DNA of 64,000 nucleotides from Lachnospiraceae bacterium (GTDB lineage Bacteria; Bacillota; Clostridia; Lachnospirales; Lachnospiraceae): positions 1 through 64,000 of the forward strand of contig SVEY01000004.1 in assembly GCA_015057165.1 (NCBI GenBank), given 5' to 3'. Positions 17,022-27,214 of the stretch are shown one piece after another. A program made the translations under genes and the position numbers. The stretch's first letter is position 1, and each line of letters starts with the position of its first letter. Under the pieces are notes generated by a model. It worked only from the letters and a program-made list of their open reading frames with translations. It searched no databases and was not told where the DNA came from.

Positions 17022-17885
17022 TTAATTATTATTTATTGTTACATCTAATTGATTATATGGAATTGTAATTCCTTTTTCATCAAGAGCATACTTTACATCC
17101 TCTAGGAATGTCCAATAGGTATCCCAATAAGTGTCCATATCTACGTACACCCTAATACCAATATCCACTGAACTGTCATTTAGCTTCGATACAAATACTT
17201 TAATCTCATCGCCTTGAATTCTTGTAGGAATGTTAGTTGCAACTTCTCTAATTATATCCTTTGCTGTTCTAATATCATCCTTATAGCTAATTCCAACAAC
17301 AGTATCAATAGCGCGTTTGTCCTGATATGTATAATTAGTAAGAGACGTATTAGCAAGACTTCCATTAGGCACAACAACTATCTTATTATCTATAGTGCAT
17401 AGTTTCGTATAGAATATGGATATCTCCTTAACAGTACCCTCATTGCCTTTAGTATCTTCGCGAATGTAATCTCCTACTTTGAAGGGATGAAGTACTAATA
17501 TTAGGACACCACCTGCGAAATTAGATAAAGACCCTTGAAGAGCCAATCCTGCAGTAACAAATATTGATGCAACTGCCGCTGCCACCGATGTAGTTGTTAT
17601 TCCAAACAAATTAAGAATTACTACAATTAGAACTAAATAACCTAAGGCTTTAATCAGTCCATTGATAAACTGAATAGCTCCTTCTTCTGCATTATGTCTC
17701 TTAAGGGCTCTTGAAGCCAGCTTGTTAAAAACCTTGACAATTTTAATTCCAACGAACCATATAATAAGCGCAAGAACAACACTCCAAAAGAAGCTTATTG
17801 CGCTTGGAAGAAAACCTTCTAACCAGGTCTTAACTACTCCGTCCGAAAGTCTGTCAAGAATTGCATTAGTAATTGTTTCTGACAT
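17022..17885 (-). CDS. Small-conductance mechanosensitive channel MscS
   Basis: A 287-residue MscS-family channel that releases solutes on osmotic downshock. Three hydrophobic segments occupy roughly residues 30-50, 70-92 and 95-130. The pore helix is rich in Gly and Ala (TAGLALQGSLSNFAGGVLIL), and the cytoplasmic beta domain has PFKVGDYIREDTKGNEGTVKEI. It sits between DUF1015 and pyrK with a 5-base gap upstream, apparently as part of the long transcript. Confidence 0.93.
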   Translation of the reverse strand: MSETITNAILDRLSDGVVKTWLEGFLPSAISFFWSVVLALIIWFVGIKIVKVFNKLASRALKRHNAEEGAIQFINGLIKALGYLVLIVVILNLFGITTTSVAAAVASIFVTAGLALQGSLSNFAGGVLILVLHPFKVGDYIREDTKGNEGTVKEISIFYTKLCTIDNKIVVVPNGSLANTSLTNYTYQDKRAIDTVVGISYKDDIRTAKDIIREVATNIPTRIQGDEIKVFVSKLNDSSVDIGIRVYVDMDTYWDTYWTFLEDVKYALDEKGITIPYNQLDVTINNN

Positions 17886-17890
17886 ATTTT

Positions 17891-19132
17891 TTACCTTTCA
17901 ATTTCGTGAATAAAAAGTCCGCTTCTAAGTTTTGGTTCAAACCAGGTAGATTTCGGTGGCATTAATCTATTAGCATCTGCAACATTGAACAATTCACTTA
18001 TATCTGTTGGATACATTGCAAATGCAACTTTGCAATCAGAATTGCATCTTCTCTCTAATTCCTTAAGTCCCCTTATTCCACCAACAAAGTCAATCCTATC
18101 GTCAGTCTTAGGATCTTGTATATCAAAGAAAGGATCAAGAACTAATTCCTGAAGAATAGATACGTCTAGACTTTCTACGGGATCATCTATAACTAATTCC
18201 GGCTTAATCTCATAGAGAGACCACTTACTTCCATCATATAGACTAACCTGTCCTTTCTTAGCCGGTCTAATCTCTGAAGTATCCTCTTTAACAAAAATAA
18301 AACTTTTCTTAAGCCACTCATGTAAATCTTCAATAGTATGGCCATTCATATCCTTAAGGACTCTATTATAGTCCATAATCATAAGCTCTGAATCCGGGAA
18401 TAATACTGAAAGGAAGAAATTAAATTCTTCATCGCCATCATAATTTCCCTTTGCTTCTCTTCTCATCATACTAACCTTAACAGCCGATGCTGCTCTATGA
18501 TGACCATCTGCAATATATATGCTATCTGTCTCCTTAAATTCCTTGTAGATAACTCTAATATCCTCTACATCATCAACAACAAATACCCTGTGTCTAACAC
18601 CATCATCAGCAACAAAATCGTAAGTTGCCTCACCATTTTTAATCTTAGAAACCACTTCATCAATAGCTTTCCTATCTCTATATGCTAAAAATATCGGGCC
18701 TGTCTGGGCACTACAAACATTCACATGATTAATTCTATCAGCTTCCTTCTCAGCTCTAGTATTCTCATGTTTTTTTATAATCCCATTAACATAATCATCT
18801 ACTGATGATGCTGCAACAATACCAGTCTGCACGCGACCATCCATGGTAAGTTCATATATATAATAGCAAGGCTTATTATCTTTAATAAATCTGCCGTCCT
18901 CAATCATATTCTGAAGCAATTCATTAGCCTTTTCATACACCTTGTCAGAATACAAATCAATATTATAGTCAAAATTAGTCTCTGCTCTATCTATTCTAAG
19001 AAATGTGTCATCCTTGCCTTGAACTGCTTCATATGCTTCCTCTCTGCTATATACATCATAAGGAAGGGCAGCAATTCTCTCTGCATACTCCTTTGCTGGT
19101 CTAATAGCCTCAAATGGTCTAATGTTAGCCAC
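17891..19132 (-). CDS. DUF1015 family protein
   Basis: A 413-residue DUF1015 protein with the typical start IRPFEAIRPAKEYAERIAAL PYDV (split here for length) and the conserved YIADGHHRAASAVKV motif near residue 213. Family members often lie near serine-biosynthesis genes in clostridia and may be kinases or ligases of unknown substrate; no activity is established that I can cite. Here serA and serC are 17 kb away. It is 17 bases downstream of a SpoIIE-type phosphatase gene and 5 bases before mscS. Confidence 0.85.
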   Translation of the reverse strand: MANIRPFEAIRPAKEYAERIAALPYDVYSREEAYEAVQGKDDTFLRIDRAETNFDYNIDLYSDKVYEKANELLQNMIEDGRFIKDNKPCYYIYELTMDGRVQTGIVAASSVDDYVNGIIKKHENTRAEKEADRINHVNVCSAQTGPIFLAYRDRKAIDEVVSKIKNGEATYDFVADDGVRHRVFVVDDVEDIRVIYKEFKETDSIYIADGHHRAASAVKVSMMRREAKGNYDGDEEFNFFLSVLFPDSELMIMDYNRVLKDMNGHTIEDLHEWLKKSFIFVKEDTSEIRPAKKGQVSLYDGSKWSLYEIKPELVIDDPVESLDVSILQELVLDPFFDIQDPKTDDRIDFVGGIRGLKELERRCNSDCKVAFAMYPTDISELFNVADANRLMPPKSTWFEPKLRSGLFIHEIER

Positions 19133-19149
19133 TTCTTAATCCTCCTTGA

Positions 19150-21348
19150 TTAATTCATATTATTATTACTATAATATCTAATTACTAATGATGTAATATC
19201 ATCAAATTGTTCTGCATCTCCTACGAACATATCGACAGAATCCCTAACGACCTTATCTAACTCTTCAGGTGACAGATTAGGATTCTTATTCAATGCTTCT
19301 AACATTCTCTCCTTCTTAAAGAGCTCACTATCGCTATTCTTTGCTTCAACGATTCCATCTGTAAAGAGATATATTGTATCCCCATCTTCTAATTGTACCT
19401 CATTAAGCATATATTCTGCTCTATCTAGCATACCTAGTACAAGGGAATGATTATCCTTCTCAACAGTAAATTCCTTTCCTCCCTTGCTAACTGCAGCCAG
19501 TTCGTGACCTGCATCAACGAATTGTAGAAGACCAGTATTAAGAGTAAGTACTCCAATCCATGCTGTTACGAACAAGTGGGCCGCATTATCTCTAATAAGA
19601 AGCTTGTTAGCTTCTGTTACAGCAGTAACAACATCCGTTCCATAAGTCATTAATTGATTCTGAATTGTATTCTTGGCAAGCACCATAAATAATGCTGCAG
19701 AAATACCTTTTCCAGATACATCTCCCACAACTATTCCTAAATGATTATCATCTATTAGGAAGAAGTCATATAGATCTCCTCCAACATGCTTGGCAGGAAC
19801 CATATTAGCGTATATATCAAATTCCTTGTGAGAAGTAATTGACTCAGATAAACTTGGAAGCATAGCAAGTTGAATCCTGCTTGCAGCATCTATCTCAGCA
19901 TTCATTCTCTCTTCTTCTGCTGTACGCTTAAGGATTTCCCTTACAGAAGAATCTAATCTAACAGACAAATCAGAGAAAGATTCGGCAAGGACTTCTATCT
20001 CATTATTGGTCCTATATTCTTCCTTCATTTCGAATATCATATTTTCGCTGTCCATCTTCTTAACTTTTTCAGTCATTATGCTAATAGGCTTAAGAGCTTT
20101 CTTAGTTCTTACACTTATTACATGAGCTATAATTAGTACTACAACAAACAATCCGATAAGTAGAACTGCCGCATTAATCTTAACATATTTATCAAACTCA
20201 TCTAAGGTGTTATCAGAAGCATCAGACAATTTACTCTGCAAAGCTATACTATCTCTTTCTAACTCTCCTTCAGATATGAACATCATGAGAGTCCACCCTA
20301 TTGTATCAACTGGCGCATACGCCACATAATAATCTTCTCCATCTAATGTAACACCAGAAAATCCCGTCTCTTGATTTACAGCTTTAGTTACAACTGAAGC
20401 AAGACTAGGATTAGCAGTTACTCTTATGTCATTAGTATTATCCTCATCCTGGGCTAATTCTCCTCCTGCCTTTGGAGAATAAACAATATGTCCTTTGTCA
20501 CTTATAAGAACAGAGAAACCTGTTTCACCAATATTTCTTTCATTAAGCTTCTTTTCAAGTGCCGTCATTGAAGATGAACCATTAAGAACTACCATAAGTT
20601 CTCCATCAATATATACAGGTAGTCCCCATGTAAGCTCTCGAATCTTATAGAAATGGCTCATTATATCTTCTGAAAAATATATGTCACCTTTTTCAACTGC
20701 CCCTTTAAACCAGTCACGAGTAGTAGCATCATATGACTTTACGTTGCCATTCTCATCAATCTTTCCAGCAGACAAATTGTCATCTGCAAGAGCAGCACCA
20801 TCAGGAAGAGCAACGAAACAATCCATTGTATAACCATCATTTCCACGGACAATTTCCCTCATCATAGGCTCTAGATTAGCAATTCTAGAAAGTCTCTCTG
20901 TAACCCCAGGATTATTCTTATCATAATTCTCAGGGCATACAAATTGCAGTACATATTTCCCTTCATTTTCTGCGCGAGGAGGCTCTAATGTTCTAGCAGG
21001 ATAATTAGAAGGATTCTTAAGAACATCCTCAACCTGCTCTCTTAGCACATAATAGTCGTGGCACATAATCCAGAATTCATCATCAATCTGGTCAGCAGCC
21101 CATGTAATAGTTTGCACAAAACCATCATATGTGGTATTCATCATAGCATCTTTTGTACTATCTTCTACAATTTCACTTTCCTTCTTAGCCACATTCTCTA
21201 TTGTATTGTGAAGGGCATGTAACAATGTAAGAGTAACGCCAACAAATAACACTATCATTATTGCAGACAGTATAAGCACTATCTTCATTATCCTTCCATG
21301 AAGCCCTGAAAAAAATTTTTCTTTAATACTTTCAACAAACTTTTTCAA
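19150..21348 (-). CDS. Membrane sensor with SpoIIE/PP2C phosphatase domain (first)
   Basis: A 732-residue signalling phosphatase. One membrane helix near residues 20-42 is followed by a large extracytoplasmic sensor of the dCache type (about 43-385, ending in the VAYAPVDTIGWTLMMFI motif). A second helix (about 395-417), a HAMP segment, a coiled coil and a C-terminal SpoIIE/PP2C domain follow (GGDLYDFFLIDDN, VGDVSGKGISAALFM, FTDGIVEAKN). Such enzymes dephosphorylate STAS anti-sigma antagonists. It is the last gene of the RiPP regulation and export run and probably reports an external signal to the partner switch at 27.6-28.9 kb. Confidence 0.9.
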   Translation of the reverse strand: MKKFVESIKEKFFSGLHGRIMKIVLILSAIMIVLFVGVTLTLLHALHNTIENVAKKESEIVEDSTKDAMMNTTYDGFVQTITWAADQIDDEFWIMCHDYYVLREQVEDVLKNPSNYPARTLEPPRAENEGKYVLQFVCPENYDKNNPGVTERLSRIANLEPMMREIVRGNDGYTMDCFVALPDGAALADDNLSAGKIDENGNVKSYDATTRDWFKGAVEKGDIYFSEDIMSHFYKIRELTWGLPVYIDGELMVVLNGSSSMTALEKKLNERNIGETGFSVLISDKGHIVYSPKAGGELAQDEDNTNDIRVTANPSLASVVTKAVNQETGFSGVTLDGEDYYVAYAPVDTIGWTLMMFISEGELERDSIALQSKLSDASDNTLDEFDKYVKINAAVLLIGLFVVVLIIAHVISVRTKKALKPISIMTEKVKKMDSENMIFEMKEEYRTNNEIEVLAESFSDLSVRLDSSVREILKRTAEEERMNAEIDAASRIQLAMLPSLSESITSHKEFDIYANMVPAKHVGGDLYDFFLIDDNHLGIVVGDVSGKGISAALFMVLAKNTIQNQLMTYGTDVVTAVTEANKLLIRDNAAHLFVTAWIGVLTLNTGLLQFVDAGHELAAVSKGGKEFTVEKDNHSLVLGMLDRAEYMLNEVQLEDGDTIYLFTDGIVEAKNSDSELFKKERMLEALNKNPNLSPEELDKVVRDSVDMFVGDAEQFDDITSLVIRYYSNNNMN

Positions 21349-21383
21349 ATCAAAAACCCCTTTTATACCTAATACAATCTATC

Positions 21384-23138
21384 CTAGAATGTTAGTAAGG
21401 TATAATTCATATCAAGTACATATTGATATTTCATCTTCTTAGATAGACGTCTAATCAACTTATAATTATCAATCATATACTCAGTTTCTTTCTCATCATT
21501 ATCAAACGGAATACATTCTCCATCATCTAACATAATGAAACGTATCTCATCTTCAGAAAAATGAAAAACAATTTGATTCCTAACCCTTCTAGCTCTGGTT
21601 GCCTTAACAGAGTATGCCACCATTTCTTCCATACAAAGCCTTGCGCGATTAGCAATCTTCTCAGTTTGTCCAATATCTATAGCATATTCCTGAACCATTG
21701 AAGCTGCTTCATATGCATCTTCGGGTTCTACTGACAGATATATTGTATCTTCAACATCATTTTCTCTCTTTTTCTCGATAATCGCCATCCTTATATAACG
21801 AATTAGATTAACGATTAATATAAGCGACTCTACAATAAGATAAGCTAACCAAATGTATGGTGGCGCGAAAACCTTTCCAAGAACATAAGCCACACCTGGA
21901 ATAAGTGCATTACCTGCAAGCGTTAGAATCGTAGAGAATCTAGGATTGCCGGCACTTGCAAAATACATTCGAAACAGCGAATCTATTGTGGTAAGAACAA
22001 AATAAAAAGCATAAAGCCTTATTGATAATATTCCGCCTTCCGGAATATCATTAATACCCTGCATTGTAAAGAACCATTCAGGAAAAACGCAAAATATCAG
22101 GGAAAGTAATCCAACAAATACGACGCTAAGATTCACTCCCTGTTGTACCAGAACAATTATACCTCGCCTATCCTTTATTCCATTAAGAAATCCTACAAGA
22201 GGACGAGTTGCTCCCTGAATAGAACTAGATATAACGAACACTATGGAGTACATAAATGACAATACACCCTTAATTACACCACCGTCCTGGCCAAAATACA
22301 ATATAATAATATGGGCCATAGCATAAGTAATAATAGCATTAATGAATATACTTGATGCATCAGGCATTCCTTTTTTTATTAATTCCTTAAGATCAGATGA
22401 TGTCCAATGAGCATCTCTAAAGGAATACATGTCTGTTTTCTTGAATAGATAGATAAGTGTGCATGTACAACGTACAATATTAGCGCAAGCTGTACCAAAG
22501 CCAGTACCTGCAACTCCCAAATCTAACACACCAACAAAAAACACATTAAGAGCCAGATTAGTAATACCTTCTGTAATAGCTAGTCCCATTAGCACCTTCA
22601 TCTTGCCCATGACCTGCAATTGGTATGTTCCTATGGTGGATATCATACCAAAGGGCGTAGCAATCATCATTCCAATAGCATAATGTTGCATAAGAGAAAT
22701 CATGTCTGGTGATAAATCATATGTATTAATTATAAAAAATACTATAGGAATCTGGAGCAATGACACAATAAGCGCAGCTATTACAGATATATTAGCAATA
22801 AGCTTCTTAGTTCTTAAGATTCCATCTGCATCAACATCTCCAACCCGGACAGACAAAAGTGTAGCCGAACCAGTTGAGATAATGGCAGTAAAGGCACCAA
22901 TTATATTAGCCACTGGGGAATAAAAACTAATAGACGCAAGGGCATCTGCACTTATCATATTACCAGCTACAAGACTATCTACACTTATAAGAAGTGCAGT
23001 TGATAAATTAGTCAAAATAAGAGCAGGAAGAAAGCTAAATAGCTTCTTCCTTGTCAAGTCTCCATTTAGAAAAAATTTCTTCTCTATCTCTGATTTATGT
23101 TCGCGTTTAAATAGGTCTTTTTTATGAAGTGCATACAT
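21384..23138 (-). CDS. MATE transporter fused to anti-sigma-like ATPase domain (first)
   Basis: A 584-residue fusion. Residues 1-450 form a MATE-family exporter with about twelve membrane segments. The C-terminal 120 residues resemble the HATPase domain of RsbW-type anti-sigma kinases, with an N-box-like EKIANRARLCMEEMVAYSV and a G1-like LDDGECIPF. Two features are degenerate: the Mg-binding Asn expected after EEMVA is Tyr, and a GLG-type G2 loop is not evident. The domain may therefore bind a partner and not phosphorylate it. It lies between the two ABC exporters and the terminal phosphatase gene, all co-directional. A second such fusion occurs at 59.6 kb. Confidence 0.85.
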   Translation of the reverse strand: MYALHKKDLFKREHKSEIEKKFFLNGDLTRKKLFSFLPALILTNLSTALLISVDSLVAGNMISADALASISFYSPVANIIGAFTAIISTGSATLLSVRVGDVDADGILRTKKLIANISVIAALIVSLLQIPIVFFIINTYDLSPDMISLMQHYAIGMMIATPFGMISTIGTYQLQVMGKMKVLMGLAITEGITNLALNVFFVGVLDLGVAGTGFGTACANIVRCTCTLIYLFKKTDMYSFRDAHWTSSDLKELIKKGMPDASSIFINAIITYAMAHIIILYFGQDGGVIKGVLSFMYSIVFVISSSIQGATRPLVGFLNGIKDRRGIIVLVQQGVNLSVVFVGLLSLIFCVFPEWFFTMQGINDIPEGGILSIRLYAFYFVLTTIDSLFRMYFASAGNPRFSTILTLAGNALIPGVAYVLGKVFAPPYIWLAYLIVESLILIVNLIRYIRMAIIEKKRENDVEDTIYLSVEPEDAYEAASMVQEYAIDIGQTEKIANRARLCMEEMVAYSVKATRARRVRNQIVFHFSEDEIRFIMLDDGECIPFDNDEKETEYMIDNYKLIRRLSKKMKYQYVLDMNYTLLTF

Positions 23139-23150
23139 ACTAAGCCACCT

Positions 23151-25019
23151 CTAATCCAGGTCAATCCTCTGTCTCTCCACTAGCTCTGCGAACTTACCAT
23201 CATACTTAATCAACTCATCATATGTTCCATCTTCTATTATGTGTCCACCTTCTAGCATTATAATTCGGTCTGCATTCTGAATAGTTGAAAGTCTGTGTGC
23301 TATAACAATTCTTGTACACTCAAGCTTTCCTATTGATTCAGCTATACTCTTCTGTGTCACATTATCAAGAGCACTTGTGGCTTCATCAAAAATAAGAATC
23401 TTAGGTTTGTGCACAATAGCTCTGGCAATCATAATACGCTGTTTCTGACCACCTGAGATGCTACCCTGACCTTCTGATATAACAGTCTTCATGCCCATAG
23501 GCATATCTCTTATATCATCAGCAATATTAGCTATCTCAGCTGCAACCCAGGCATCATCTACTTTAAGATTAGGCGCAGAAATAATTATATTAGAGAATAT
23601 ATCTGCATGGAACAATGTACCATTCTGGGTAACTGTTCCTATATTTCTACGAAGGGATGTTAAATCAATATCATTCATATTATGTTCATCATAATATATA
23701 TTACCATTCTTAGGTTTCTCAAATCCTAATAATAGTCTTACAAGTGTTGACTTACCACATCCAGTCTTACCAACAATTGCTATATAATCACCACTATGAA
23801 TATCAAGATTAATACCATCTAACACATTAGGCATATTCTCGCCATAACTAAATGATACATTATCAAGCTTAATGTTACCATTTACCTTATCAAGCACCAT
23901 CTTCTCTTCTTCTTCTTCTGGTGTCTCCTCTAAGATCGGGCTTGCCATATTAAGAATAGGAGGTACAGATGCCATTGAAGAAACAACCTGTGTCAGTGAT
24001 GCAAATGCTGCTGCTAAGACTCCATAGCTTGTCTGAAATGCCATGTAATCTCCAACATCTACTCCAGATTGTACAGCAACAAAATATATAACAATATCAC
24101 CAATCAAGGAAATTAGTGCAGTGATAGCAGCACTTAACCTAATTATCAAAGGTGGATTGTATAATAATCTTGCTGCTCTTGCATAAACCTCTGCCCACTT
24201 TACAAACACTCTCTTCTCTGAACCGGAGAGACGAATCTTCTGTATACCATTAATAGTCTCATAGGTCAGACCTGACTTCTTAGAAGATAAAACCATCTGA
24301 ACCTTACTAACTCTGGCTTGAATAAATGATATTAGAATACTAAAGCCGGTAGTAGCTATGAGAACAATAACAGTAGGTAGAATTAATGCTGGTGCAAACT
24401 GAGTAAGTTGTACAAGATATGCCATAGACATAATGGCAGATACCAAAGACATAACTACTCCGTTCATAAGAATAGAGGCCAGATTAATTGTACTTGCAAA
24501 TCTTTGGGATAATTCACCAGTATTGTACTTCTTGAAAAAACTAGCAGGCAGATTAAGAAGCCTTGCCATTGTTTTTCGAGTAACAAGCTGATCCATTTTA
24601 ATGTTGATTCGTGAGCCAACAAACCCCTGGATTGTACTTATTAGTAGTCCACCAATTGCTGCTGCAACAACATATATAGAAACTGATACGAAGAGATTAA
24701 AGTCCTTAACCTGAACAACTTCTCCTGTCAAAATCTGCGTAAAGTAAGGAAGTAACATTCCAACACCTGTTGCTACTAAGGAAAGTATTCCAGCAACAAT
24801 TATAGTACCAATTGGAATAGCATCCTTAACAAAACGAATATAATCTCTAATAGTGGCCTTACCTTCGTGGTCCAACTTAGATGTCTTATATGACTCTTCT
24901 TTTATCTTCTTATATTCATCATCATCAACATTAATACCAGCAAGTGAAAGAAATGAATCCCCAAAAGCAATATCATCATTTTCTTTTCTCTGCTTTAATT
25001 GATCTTCAAACCAACCCAT
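23151..25019 (-). CDS. NHLM-type ABC exporter without peptidase domain
   Basis: A 622-residue exporter half with membrane segments between about residues 70 and 350 and a C-terminal ATPase (Walker A VGKTGCGKST, signature ISGGQKQRI, Walker B ILIFDEATSALD). It matches the second transporter of NHLM/NHLP peptide export systems, but its cytoplasmic N-terminal part is only about 70 residues; relatives often have a longer one (from memory). It is paired with the C39-containing exporter just upstream (12-base gap) and could form a heterodimer with it. Confidence 0.88.
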   Translation of the reverse strand: MGWFEDQLKQRKENDDIAFGDSFLSLAGINVDDDEYKKIKEESYKTSKLDHEGKATIRDYIRFVKDAIPIGTIIVAGILSLVATGVGMLLPYFTQILTGEVVQVKDFNLFVSVSIYVVAAAIGGLLISTIQGFVGSRINIKMDQLVTRKTMARLLNLPASFFKKYNTGELSQRFASTINLASILMNGVVMSLVSAIMSMAYLVQLTQFAPALILPTVIVLIATTGFSILISFIQARVSKVQMVLSSKKSGLTYETINGIQKIRLSGSEKRVFVKWAEVYARAARLLYNPPLIIRLSAAITALISLIGDIVIYFVAVQSGVDVGDYMAFQTSYGVLAAAFASLTQVVSSMASVPPILNMASPILEETPEEEEEKMVLDKVNGNIKLDNVSFSYGENMPNVLDGINLDIHSGDYIAIVGKTGCGKSTLVRLLLGFEKPKNGNIYYDEHNMNDIDLTSLRRNIGTVTQNGTLFHADIFSNIIISAPNLKVDDAWVAAEIANIADDIRDMPMGMKTVISEGQGSISGGQKQRIMIARAIVHKPKILIFDEATSALDNVTQKSIAESIGKLECTRIVIAHRLSTIQNADRIIMLEGGHIIEDGTYDELIKYDGKFAELVERQRIDLD

Positions 25020-25031
25020 CTGTCACTTCCT

Positions 25032-27212
25032 CTATTCGCTTACTACAAGATTATAATAGAAGCCTTCTTTTTCCATTAATTCCTTGTGTGTTCCCTGCTC
25101 TACTATTACACCTTTGTCAAGTACAACAATAAGGTCACTATCTCTTATAGTAGATAATCTATGAGCAATAACAATTGTTGTTATTCCTCTATTCTTAATT
25201 GCATTAACTGTCTCAAACTCTGTCTTAGCATCTAGAGCACTAGTTGCTTCATCAAGTATTATAATACTTGGATCTTGTGCAAGAGCTCTGGCAATCTCAA
25301 GCCTCTGTCTCTCACCACCAGAGAAGTTCTTACCACCTTCTAGAAGCATAGTATCATACCCATCTTCTCTAGACATAATCAGATCATGAATCTGTGCGTC
25401 ATTACAAGCTAGTTTCATCTCAAAATCTACAATAGAATCATCCCACATCTTGATGTTGTTAGCTATTGTATCTGCGAAAAGTGTAATATCCTGGTCTACA
25501 ACCGCAACAGAACCAACAAATACTTCATGATCTATCTCATCTATATGCTTACCATTAAATGTCATATCTCCAGACCATGGATTATATAGACCTGACACCA
25601 ACTTAGATATAGTTGACTTACCACTACCAGTAGGTCCTACTATAGCAACTTTTTGTCCCTGCTTAATATCTACACTGAAATTCTTAAGCACAGGCTCTTC
25701 AAGACTTGAATATCCAAAGGTAAGATTCTCAATATGGATATTACCTCTAATCTTCTGTGCATTCTCAGCTTCAACTCTTCTAGTAACATTTTCATCAAGA
25801 GGATATTCTAGAACATCTTCTACCCTCTCCATCTTAGTTCTCATCTCTATAATTGTCTGTCCACTAGATACAATTCTCATAGCAGGACCAACAAATGTTG
25901 ATAAGAACGCCTGGAATGAAAGAATTGAACCAACTGTGTACTCGCCCATAATTGTGTAATATACACCAAGTATAAGAATAGAATAATTGGCAAGTAAGGA
26001 TACAAGAGAAGGAATGATTCCAAGGCTTTGATTCACTTTAGCCATCTTAATGCTTTGATCTGTTACATCTCCCTGTACCTTAGCCCAACTCTCATAATAG
26101 CTTGATTCAGCACCATTAGACTTGATTGTCTCAATCATTTCAATTGCTTTAGATGTCATAGCACCTAACTTAGCTACGTCACGAGACTGAACACGTGTTA
26201 TATTAACTCTCTTCTTAGAGATATATTGTGAGACAGCAGCATTGATAACAATGTTGACTATACCCACAACAGTAAGAATAAGACTCTTAGATATCATTAT
26301 TACCAGATAGAATACAATCATTACTGTATTAAATAGTAATGGTGCAAATACCTTAACGAGAGAATCTGCAATAGAAGCATTCTCTTCCTGTCTTGACTGA
26401 AGGTCACCTACCATTCTTTGAGAGAAGAAATTAATAGGAAGCCTGAGAAGTCTCCACATATAACTGGTTGAACCTAGCAAATCTAACTTACCACTAATCT
26501 TATATTGAAAGAGAGACTCTACAAGTGTCACTACAACCTGCATCAAGCCAACTAATGCAAATATAAATATAAATGGATACAGCCACTCCGGATTATTTCC
26601 GCCAAGCAAATAATCAACAAATACCTGTTTCATAACCGGGGTAACTATTCCGATAAGATACATAATAATTGTTGTAAGTGCAAAGAATACTACTAATGCT
26701 ATGGCACCCTGTAGCCTCTTCTTGGCAAAGGAAAGCATAGACTTTCTCTTGCCTCCAGGCTCGAAATTATCATCCGGAATAATCTCAAGATATACACCTG
26801 TAAAGAATTCATCAAATGTCTTAAGATCTACCTTAACTAAGCCTTTAGCAGGATCATTAATAATCGCCTTATTACCTCTAAAACCACAAAGCACAACAAA
26901 ATGAGCCATCCCCCAGTGAATAATACAAGGAAAGCTCCCTTTTTCTCTTAGTTTTTCTACACTATATGCATAGCCTTTTGTCTTAAAGCCGTATTTTCTG
27001 GCAGCACGAAGAATATTCTTCGCATTACTACCATTACGGGACACACCGCAATCTGCTCTCACTTGTTCTAAGGCAACCCATTTATCATAGTATGCCATAA
27101 TCATCGTAAGGGATGCGGCGCCACATTCTAACTCCTCTAATTGCATAACAAGCGGAGTCTTGGCTACGCCTTTAGTTTTTGGACTTTTTACAATACTTTT
27201 AACATCACTCAC
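25032..27212 (-). CDS. C39-peptidase ABC exporter (leader-cleaving, NHLM type)
   Basis: A 726-residue bacteriocin-type exporter that cuts the leader and exports the peptide. The N-terminal C39 protease has its triad visible as Cys30 (LEELECGAASL), His104 (GMAHFVVLCG) and Asp120 (INDPAKG). A six-helix membrane domain (about 170-420) and an ATPase follow (Walker A VGPTGSGKST, signature FSGGERQRL, IIILDEATSALD). C39 enzymes cut after double-glycine-like sites, which fits the SGGG end of the leader encoded at 63.1-63.4 kb and, more loosely, the SAAG end of the leader at 32.2 kb. Confidence 0.93.
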   Translation of the reverse strand: MSDVKSIVKSPKTKGVAKTPLVMQLEELECGAASLTMIMAYYDKWVALEQVRADCGVSRNGSNAKNILRAARKYGFKTKGYAYSVEKLREKGSFPCIIHWGMAHFVVLCGFRGNKAIINDPAKGLVKVDLKTFDEFFTGVYLEIIPDDNFEPGGKRKSMLSFAKKRLQGAIALVVFFALTTIIMYLIGIVTPVMKQVFVDYLLGGNNPEWLYPFIFIFALVGLMQVVVTLVESLFQYKISGKLDLLGSTSYMWRLLRLPINFFSQRMVGDLQSRQEENASIADSLVKVFAPLLFNTVMIVFYLVIMISKSLILTVVGIVNIVINAAVSQYISKKRVNITRVQSRDVAKLGAMTSKAIEMIETIKSNGAESSYYESWAKVQGDVTDQSIKMAKVNQSLGIIPSLVSLLANYSILILGVYYTIMGEYTVGSILSFQAFLSTFVGPAMRIVSSGQTIIEMRTKMERVEDVLEYPLDENVTRRVEAENAQKIRGNIHIENLTFGYSSLEEPVLKNFSVDIKQGQKVAIVGPTGSGKSTISKLVSGLYNPWSGDMTFNGKHIDEIDHEVFVGSVAVVDQDITLFADTIANNIKMWDDSIVDFEMKLACNDAQIHDLIMSREDGYDTMLLEGGKNFSGGERQRLEIARALAQDPSIIILDEATSALDAKTEFETVNAIKNRGITTIVIAHRLSTIRDSDLIVVLDKGVIVEQGTHKELMEKEGFYYNLVVSE

Positions 27213-27214
27213 TA

